A stretch of DNA of 64,000 nt from positions 1,404,525 to 1,468,524 of the forward strand of contig CAJNDS010000001.1 of assembly GCA_905221605.1 (NCBI GenBank), read 5' to 3'. Origin of the DNA: Symbiodinium natans (taxonomy: Eukaryota; Sar; Dinophyceae; Suessiales; Symbiodiniaceae). This document shows positions 58,084 through 64,000 of this stretch, piece by piece (the stretch's first letter is position 1; each line of letters begins with the position of its first letter). The notes beneath the pieces are model-generated. The model was not told the DNA's origin and ran no database searches. It saw only the letters and a program-made list of their open reading frames with translations. A program made the position numbers and the translations under genes.

Positions 58084-60796
58084 AGGGGATCCCTCGGCGA
58101 GTTCCCTGGGTGGTGGAAGCGGTTACGAACAGAAGGGTGCGGACAGCTTTGAAGCCGCGCCAACTGCTGAATATGCCATGGGGGAAGAGGAGATCTTACA
58201 GATGGAGGCTGAAAGGTTGCGCCAGTTGTCAGAAGAAGAGGATGAGATGCGTCAAGTCTCTGAAAGGGATGGTTTTCGGAAAGATGAGCATCTGATCGAA
58301 GCGTGCGATGGGACAACGTGGGAATGGCACTTCCACGAAGATGGGAGACAGTATTTCTACTGCCTGGATACGCAGGAAAGCAAGTGGACGCTGCCGGATG
58401 TAGGGGAAAAGGTGAAAAGCGACAACGTGGTTGGGTCTCCTTCGGGCAATGGGCTGGAAGTGGAGACTGAACTGGGTCCTTCATCGACTACACCGACATC
58501 TGAGTCTACGAACGCAATCCAGGGTAGTGTAAATAGTGTAGGTGAAAAAGATTTTTCCTCTACTATCAGGGATAGCGGTCCTAGGGCTGGTGGTGACGCC
58601 CCGACCTCGGGTTCTCCTGATGAAGAGGGGATTTCTGGAAACCGAGCAGACATCGCTGAAGCTCAACATCTGGATCGGGAAGAGATGGAGGCGCTTTCTG
58701 AGGGTGTGGCAGCGGTGGAATCGGTGGGTCCAGAAGAAAAAATGCCCAATGTGGAGATCGGAATTGTGTCGGCTGCAGAAGAGCGAGTGGTGGATGTGGT
58801 GCCTGTCGTTCAGGAAGATGGCCCTGGAGATTTGGATGACGAAGGGAAAAAGTTGTGCATTACGACTGAGGAGGTCTCTTCGCTTGGTGCCAAGAATCCT
58901 GCCATTCAAGGGGAAAAAGAAGCTTCTGGAATAGCTGGAGACACGGAAGATCTGAAAAATGAGGCCTGGAGCGCCAATGATGCGCGGGTCAATGCGCCAG
59001 ATAGTACCTGGAGTGCGAAGGAAGCACGGGTTGAGGTGCATATGGTGTCACGTTCCACGGGCGACTGCAACAATGGGGCGCAGGTCTCCGCAGCAGCTGA
59101 TGATGGAGGTTCACAGGTGGACGCACTGGTGCAACCTGAAGTTAGCCGCGAGGAACGAAATGACAAGGGCTACACCGGAGCCGATGAGGCAGCTGTGGTC
59201 AATGATGGTGGCAATTCTCCTTTGGAAACCATGGAACCAAAGGAGCCTGCGGTGGAAGAAAGTGTGCCTGCCTTGGATGATCAACTCAATCGCCCTGCAG
59301 TGGAAGAAAATTTGCCTGCTGCAGAAGGTGTGACAAAGGACTCCAATGATGGGTCCACTCCCATGAAGGGAGAAGTGTTGCCGTCTGGAAGTTCGCCGGA
59401 AGTCGACACCGAGCGAACTGCAGCAGATGAGGCAAAGCCTTTGGCGGAAAAAAAGGGAGGTCCTGAAATCCAGGAGCACAAAGGAGATGAGCCTGTGGGA
59501 CTCGTGGAGCAGGACGAGCAGTGTGACCCAAAGGTGAAGACAAAGGATGCGCCAGGAGCCGATGATACAGAGGTGGTTTCTGAAGAGCATGCAAAGAAAG
59601 TGCCCCGAGCGGGAGCCTTGGAATCACCTGGGGAACATTGCTATCAAGAGGGAGATGAGATCATGGGTCTAGTGCGCTGCATCAATGGGTATGGAGCCTT
59701 TTTGGACCATGGTGATGTGAATGTATTGGTTCCTGCAGAAGGGAACAATGCACATCAGTTCAAATTTGGTGATACTGTCAATGGAACAGTGAAACGAGTG
59801 GAAGATGATGGTACCATAATCTTGGACACCTTTCTGGTTTTGGAAGAGGACGTGGAGGACTCTTCTTCTACGCTGCGTAAATGGAAACCCAGCGACTGGA
59901 GTACGTGGTGGACGGATTCATGGTATGCTGGTCAATGGTACCAAGATTCCAACGGTCAATGGGACTGGAAACAGGAGGAAGAGCAATCCGATGAAGGGCT
60001 TGTGGTACAGGAGTTATCCTCAGAAGAACGAGAGGAAAGGCAACTTTATGGAGAAAAGATCTACAAAGCTCTTCTGGAGAATGGAAACGAAGATGAGGCC
60101 TATGTTGGAAAAATCACTGGGATGCTGTTGGGTCGCCCAATGGAAGAGCTACAGGAGTGTGTTGCAGATCATGCATTCCTCAATGCGGAAGCTCGGCGCG
60201 CGTATGGCATCTTGCAAAATGATGGTTGGAAGCCTGATGGTACAGAAAGCACAGGCTTGGGAAAGTTAACCACTTTTTCCCGAAAACAGTACCACAACGC
60301 GCTTTTCGAACTGGCATGCAGAAAAAGGAGATTTACTCGTCCAGTTGTGGGTGAAGCGGTGGCAACGGTGCTGAATCAAGGGGAAGATGAGTTTTGGAAC
60401 GCGCTTTGGTTGGACACCAAGCTATTTTTGCAGGAGCTTGATGGTGCAGTGCAATCCATGAGCAAAAGGGAGAACAAGCCAATGGAAGCCTACATGGACC
60501 CTGACCAGTACAAAAAGGCTCACATGACTCCACAGACTGTGTCACCTGGATACAGCAAACTGTGCAAGTTCTTCAATAAGGGAAGGTGTCGCAATGGTGA
60601 TGGTTGTCCCTATGAGCATCGTCGTTATGGTGAAGGTTGGCCAGAAGGGGGGTCAACTGATCCAAAGAACAGCCAAGAAGCTGAAGATGAGGATGGGAAC
60701 ATCGGTGACCCTCCCACAGAGGAAGGTACAGTGGATGAGGCAGGATTTAGCCTTCCGGGCCAAGTACAATTTTGGCAAAGGTGCATCAAAGGGTGA
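58007..60796 (+). CDS. retroposed locus block 2: WW domain, S1-like domain, CCCH finger
   Basis: 929-codon open frame; the true coding part probably starts near 58080, where block 1 ends. Residues about 103-130 form a WW domain (TTWEWHFHEDGRQYFYCLD ... SKWTLPD, two Trp 23 apart, YFY core). Residues about 545-608 resemble an S1 RNA-binding fold (GLVRCINGYGAFLDHG ... GTVKRVEDDGTIILD). A Trp-rich stretch (WKPSDWSTWWTDSWYAGQWY) follows at about 628. Residues about 852-870 are a CX7CX5CX3H zinc finger (CKFFNKGRCRNGDGCPYEH). The middle is long, acidic and repetitive (VEES/VEEN-PA units). The combination suggests an RNA-binding or splicing-associated protein. I know no exact family. Confidence 0.7.
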   Translation: MTKGLRPCNLSGEVLQAARRPLNKIKGDPSASSLGGGSGYEQKGADSFEAAPTAEYAMGEEEILQMEAERLRQLSEEEDEMRQVSERDGFRKDEHLIEACDGTTWEWHFHEDGRQYFYCLDTQESKWTLPDVGEKVKSDNVVGSPSGNGLEVETELGPSSTTPTSESTNAIQGSVNSVGEKDFSSTIRDSGPRAGGDAPTSGSPDEEGISGNRADIAEAQHLDREEMEALSEGVAAVESVGPEEKMPNVEIGIVSAAEERVVDVVPVVQEDGPGDLDDEGKKLCITTEEVSSLGAKNPAIQGEKEASGIAGDTEDLKNEAWSANDARVNAPDSTWSAKEARVEVHMVSRSTGDCNNGAQVSAAADDGGSQVDALVQPEVSREERNDKGYTGADEAAVVNDGGNSPLETMEPKEPAVEESVPALDDQLNRPAVEENLPAAEGVTKDSNDGSTPMKGEVLPSGSSPEVDTERTAADEAKPLAEKKGGPEIQEHKGDEPVGLVEQDEQCDPKVKTKDAPGADDTEVVSEEHAKKVPRAGALESPGEHCYQEGDEIMGLVRCINGYGAFLDHGDVNVLVPAEGNNAHQFKFGDTVNGTVKRVEDDGTIILDTFLVLEEDVEDSSSTLRKWKPSDWSTWWTDSWYAGQWYQDSNGQWDWKQEEEQSDEGLVVQELSSEEREERQLYGEKIYKALLENGNEDEAYVGKITGMLLGRPMEELQECVADHAFLNAEARRAYGILQNDGWKPDGTESTGLGKLTTFSRKQYHNALFELACRKRRFTRPVVGEAVATVLNQGEDEFWNALWLDTKLFLQELDGAVQSMSKRENKPMEAYMDPDQYKKAHMTPQTVSPGYSKLCKFFNKGRCRNGDGCPYEHRRYGEGWPEGGSTDPKNSQEAEDEDGNIGDPPTEEGTVDEAGFSLPGQVQFWQRCIKG

Positions 60797-61835
60797 ACCT
60801 ACGTCGGGTGAGCCAAAAGGTCGTCTGTGTCTGTATTGCAATCAAGGTGGTTGTAAATATGGGACTACATGCAGGTATCGTCACAACGATGACATAGCAT
60901 TGGAAGGGACTTGGGAGCCCGGCAAATCTTGGGACAATGCTTCCAGGAAGGCACTAAGGGACGCAGGGTTCCACCATTGCTGTTTCGATTATTACCTCAG
61001 AGGACGTTGCCGGAAAGGATCAAATTTCTGCAAGTACTCCCACGACGAGATGTCAAATGAGCGGCTGACGCTCCTGAAACACTTGGTACAGGTGGCCAAT
61101 CAGGTCCGGTTTGAAAAGGAGAGAGGATGGGAAATTTCGGACAGAAGCACTTTTCAGCCACCTGCGAGTGGGGGAGCTGAATCTTCCTCATCCTCGGCAC
61201 CAAAAGCGCTGCAAATGACCAATGTGTCACAAAAAGAAGGTGAAAAAGGTATTCTGGATGAAGCAGAAGCTGATGAACAAAAGAATTCGGTGGCTGAATC
61301 CACTGGTACTCGGCTTCAAAATCCGGAGGAGCCAATTGAAAATTGGATGGCTCGCAACGAACACCTGTGGGTGTATACCCCTCATGTAAGTGAGGTGATG
61401 ATTACACTTGGTGTGACCAATGTGTCGGACTTGCAAGAGTTCATCTTTGTGGAAGATTTGGTTGACAAAGGGATCAACAAAGTGACCGCATGCAAAATTC
61501 TGCAATTGGTTGGTGATGTCCGATATCGTCCGGGAGGACCGGAAAAAGCAGTTCCTTCCGATGCATCTGTACGGGTACAACAATCTTCTGGGAGCAAAGG
61601 AACTGGAAGAGCGGCGGTGCGAACCCTCACTCAGGTGCGTGAAGCTGAAGACTCCGGTGCAAAAACCATGCCGAGAGGCTCCTATCGGGAGCTTTTTGAT
61701 AAGGTCAGGTACCGTGATGCTTGGACGCTTGCGCAGAGGTCTCCGCTGTGCGTACAGAAGCTGCAGTTGGTGGGAGTTGGAATGCCGCCGGTGAACCCGC
61801 CAACAAAAAGTATCGGTCAAGATCAAACCCTGTGA
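60594..61835 (+). CDS. retroposed locus block 3: two CCCH fingers and helical module
   Basis: Coding in this frame probably starts near 60755 (DLAFRAKYNFGKGASKGEP), where block 2 loses sense. Two more CCCH fingers: CLYCNQGGCKYGTTCRYRH (CX7CX5CX3H) and CFDYYLRGRCRKGSNFCKYS-H (CX8CX6CX3H). Further on, LGVTNVSDLQEFIFVEDLVD and GINKVTACKILQLVG look like a SAM-like helical bundle. With the finger in block 2 this makes a three-finger array broken by one frame change. Confidence 0.65.
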   Translation: MVMVVPMSIVVMVKVGQKGGQLIQRTAKKLKMRMGTSVTLPQRKVQWMRQDLAFRAKYNFGKGASKGEPTSGEPKGRLCLYCNQGGCKYGTTCRYRHNDDIALEGTWEPGKSWDNASRKALRDAGFHHCCFDYYLRGRCRKGSNFCKYSHDEMSNERLTLLKHLVQVANQVRFEKERGWEISDRSTFQPPASGGAESSSSSAPKALQMTNVSQKEGEKGILDEAEADEQKNSVAESTGTRLQNPEEPIENWMARNEHLWVYTPHVSEVMITLGVTNVSDLQEFIFVEDLVDKGINKVTACKILQLVGDVRYRPGGPEKAVPSDASVRVQQSSGSKGTGRAAVRTLTQVREAEDSGAKTMPRGSYRELFDKVRYRDAWTLAQRSPLCVQKLQLVGVGMPPVNPPTKSIGQDQTL

Positions 61836-62092
61836 GAAGGGGAAGGCCCTTGCTGGACAAAAAACAGGTGCGACAGGTGCCACGCTCTCGGTCACAACGA
61901 CGAGTGCAACCGGCGGAAGTGGTGGAAAAGCCGAAGCCACTGGAACTGAAGCCTCGTGGTGGGTTGTCGTATCGGTTCAGCAGAGCGTGGGCAGATGTGG
62001 TGGATGATGATGAACAGGCGGAGGCTTTGGTCTCGTATGCCGCTTCCTCAAGCGATTCAAGCGAGGAGGAGACCAATGCCGCGCAACGCTGA
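61721..62092 (+). CDS. retroposed locus block 4: SR/basic stretch
   Basis: Reads DACAEVSAVRTEAAVGGSWN, then a basic SR-like part (KKYRSRSNPVRRGRPLLDKK, PRSRSQRRVQP) and a Ser/Glu tail (SSSDSSEEE). It is the continuation of block 3 after a frame change around 61715. Confidence 0.55.
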   Translation: MDACAEVSAVRTEAAVGGSWNAAGEPANKKYRSRSNPVRRGRPLLDKKQVRQVPRSRSQRRVQPAEVVEKPKPLELKPRGGLSYRFSRAWADVVDDDEQAEALVSYAASSSDSSEEETNAAQR

Positions 62093-64000
62093 AGGAAATC
62101 TTCTTGCAAGAAAGGGATTCACAGAGAACTGCGATTCGTGGCAATGTTCCGCTGGGTGGTTCTTCAGGCCCCAATGACGGGCCGAAAAAATCGGTTCACC
62201 TTGGCGAAGGGCGCGACAAAGCGTCGCGGGGGGAGACCCGCCAAGAAGTGACTTCACAAGTTTTTCCGCTACCACAACCTTCTCGTCGAACTGAACAGTC
62301 TCAAAAAAGAGCAAGGGATGGTTCAGTTATGGTTGGTTCGCTGGCGGTGGGCTCCACGGATGAGGTTTTACCTGGGCAAGGTGTTGCTGGACAGGTGAAT
62401 GTATCTGAAGGCGCTCAAGTTCTTCCTGGGCAAGAAGTGGCTGGACAGGAGACGGCGCTGGAAGGAGCAGTGCAAATTCCTGGCGAGGAGACTGACCAAA
62501 ACGAAGGAGAAGGTGGGAGCAATGAACTCCGTGGTGATGGTGCGAAGACATTGGATGTTCGTCCGGTGAAGAATGTTCCTCAGCAATTGCTGGTTAAAGG
62601 TCTTCTGACTCGGATTTATTGGAAGGTTGCTGTCGGCAAGTTGCCTGTGGGGCACAAGGACTATCAGAAGGGATCCAATAAAATGGATCGAAACTTGGTT
62701 ATTAGCATGTCATCTGAAGGTGCAAGCGAACAGGATTTGAACCTGGCATTGGAAGATGATACTGATCAGAGAATGGATGATGGTGCATTGGTGGTCATGG
62801 CATATGACCCTGGTACACTGATTCAGTCGGCGACAACTATGTGGGTTATGCGTCGTGGGTTGGCAGATCGTGCTCTCTGGTCGGCAATAGCGACTGCGGC
62901 ACAGAGAATATGTGCTGAAATGGTTCAAGTGGATGAACTGAATGCCCAGTTGAATACTGGGAGACTCCTCTTTGAAAGGAGAGATCAAGGACACTACGGT
63001 GATTTGCATCATTCGTTCCATGAAGATCCGTGCTTGCCGGTGGTGGGAAATTATCCTCTTTCGGTGATGGGTGCGCTGCTTTCTCCTGGCCTGGAAAAGG
63101 AATTCAGAAATACTGAAAAGTTTGGAACTGCTATGGAGGCAATAGCCTATGATTGGAGTCGCAGTCCAGGCATGGAAGTTCATGTGGAACTTATGGCAAG
63201 GGTAGCCAATCTGGTCGCTCCATTCCTTAGACTAGGAGGCCAAGGGACAGTGGTGAATTCCGAATTTCTCTGGCAGCACGGGAGGGACCAAATGATGGAG
63301 TTCCTTCAGGCGGCGACTTGCGCTGATCAATTGGAGGTTCTCTGGAGAAGAATGGACGACGATGCTGATGAGGAAGTGGATCCTACAGGAATGGTGCTGG
63401 AGATCCCCGATCAACAAGATGCGGTACTAGATCAAGGGAACAATGAATCCCTTATTCCCATTGAAGATGCTGGAGGTGAGACACTTGGTGACACTGGAAG
63501 GGATGGCAAAGCGCCAGAAGTCTCTCCGGAAGAGGAGACATCCAGTGGGTCGTCAAGACTGGCGGGCACAAGGATTTTCTTGTGGTCAGTGTACTCTCGC
63601 GTTGCTTCCAATTTCTCTATGCAGGACCGCACTACTGGTAAGATCTTTGACAGCACAAAAGGGTATCCTGGGGAAGGACCAAGCAATGATGACAATCCTT
63701 CCTCTAAGAGGAACTTACCCTGGATCTCGGAAGACTACCTCGACGAAGTGGTGTCAAAAAAGATGGAAAGGTCTTCAGATATGGATGGGTTTGTTCCGGG
63801 AAGTGAGGGACCATTGGAAAAGGTAGAGGTGGAGAATTTTACTGCCTCTAAAATTCTTATGGCTCTTTGGAAGAAGGGATATAGAGCTGGGTATAGGAGG
63901 TTGTGTCGTTTGAACGCATCTGGATGCAAGGTTGGAGCAATGAAATGTCCAATCAAAAGGGTGCAGAAGATTGGCACTAGAAAGGCCTTCACGAAGATGT
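62086..64000 (+). CDS. retroposed locus block 5: 638-codon open frame running off the window
   Basis: No stop in this frame from about 62086 to the window edge, read codon by codon. It starts TLKEIFLQERDSQRTAIRGN, has a short internal repeat (VLPGQGVAGQ / VLPGQEVAGQ), then a more ordered part (LLVKGLLTRIYWKVAVGKLP, DGALVVMAYDPGTLIQSATT, RGLADRALWSAIATAAQRIC, EFLWQHGRDQMMEFLQAATC) and ends at the edge with a Cys/Lys-rich stretch (LCRLNASGCKVGAMKCPIKR). No family recognised. The length without a stop argues for recent coding selection. Confidence 0.6.

Larger units (their letters stand above)
57363..64000 (+). pseudogene. intron-free retroposed locus: WW, S1, three CCCH fingers, SR-rich, long C-terminal frame
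   Basis: 6.6 kb of coding-like DNA without telomere-like arrays or introns, unlike the rest of the window, and starting with a spliced-leader relic. Coding continues in five frame blocks: 57646-58083, ~58080-60760, ~60755-61715, ~61720-62085, ~62086-64000 (open at the edge). Together they suggest one large RNA-associated protein (WW, S1-like, CCCH x3, SR stretch). The changes of frame near 58080, 60755, 61715 and 62088 suggest decay by small indels, sequencing error, or recoding. No reverse transcriptase, integrase or long terminal repeat is seen, so I call it a retroposed gene rather than a retroelement; the right end is unseen. Confidence 0.65.

Noticed and set aside
58080..59627. Several minus-strand frames of 100-190 codons in the retroposed locus
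   Set aside because: They mirror the strongly coding + strand; their peptides have no sensible pattern, whereas the + strand shows WW, S1 and CCCH motifs.
57363..64000. Retrotransposon polyprotein
   Set aside because: CCCH fingers and lack of introns would fit, but no protease, integrase or reverse-transcriptase motif and no terminal repeat are visible in the window. Kept open for sequence beyond 64000.

Overview
The window looks like nuclear DNA of a dinoflagellate; I cannot name the species. The reasons are: (i) genes cut into tiny exons (about 25-110 nt) whose introns often start with GC or GA as well as GT; (ii) a relict dinoflagellate spliced-leader sequence (57363-57377) directly in front of an intron-free locus; (iii) every recognised gene lies on the + strand, in line with unidirectional gene clusters; (iv) huge amounts of plant/alveolate-type telomere-like heptamer (CCCTAAA/TTTAGGG) inside introns. 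Annotation was done by hand: I translated the short unique islands between repeats and joined them where phases and known protein families agree.

Layout. 794-8635: 3' part of a pepsin-family (A1) aspartic protease, eight exons, running in from the left edge. 9796-~13674: a gene I do not recognise, at least six phase-compatible exons. 14224-42163: a gene of about 28 kb for the large subunit of splicing factor U2AF (U2AF65/U2AF2), with a charged KGE-rich N-terminus, a W-containing U2AF-ligand-like motif, RRM1, RRM2 and a C-terminal UHM, spread over about 30 small exons. ~45843-55286: a gene with an unknown helical N-terminal part and an S-adenosylmethionine-dependent methyltransferase domain; it carries two apparent 1-nt deletions. 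57363-64000 (open at the right edge): an intron-free, retroposed-looking locus coding for a WW domain, an S1-like domain, three CCCH zinc fingers, an SR-rich stretch and a long unrecognised C-terminal frame. Its reading frame changes four times.

Between and inside the genes lie dozens of telomere-like arrays in both orientations, many homogenised to variant units (CCCTGAA, CCCTCAA, CCCTAAG, CCCCAAA, CCCTGTAAA, CCCTATAAA, CCCTTAAA). There are also at least nine families of short hairpin elements (about 90-180 bp), plus AT, CT and poly-G simple repeats.

The most interesting signals are these. (1) The arrays are oriented non-randomly around exons: usually C-rich just before an exon and G-rich just after it. 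This suggests they serve as polypyrimidine/branch-site and G-run splicing context, here within the gene for the polypyrimidine-tract receptor itself. (2) An 89-bp intron (45893-45981) consists of an array bracketed by a 14-bp AGGT-containing direct repeat, which looks like intron birth by array insertion. (3) One U2AF intron (36079-36192) is, end to end, a single hairpin element of a family found elsewhere in the window, i.e. an introner. (4) A processed retrogene with a spliced-leader relic sits next to the intron-dense genes.
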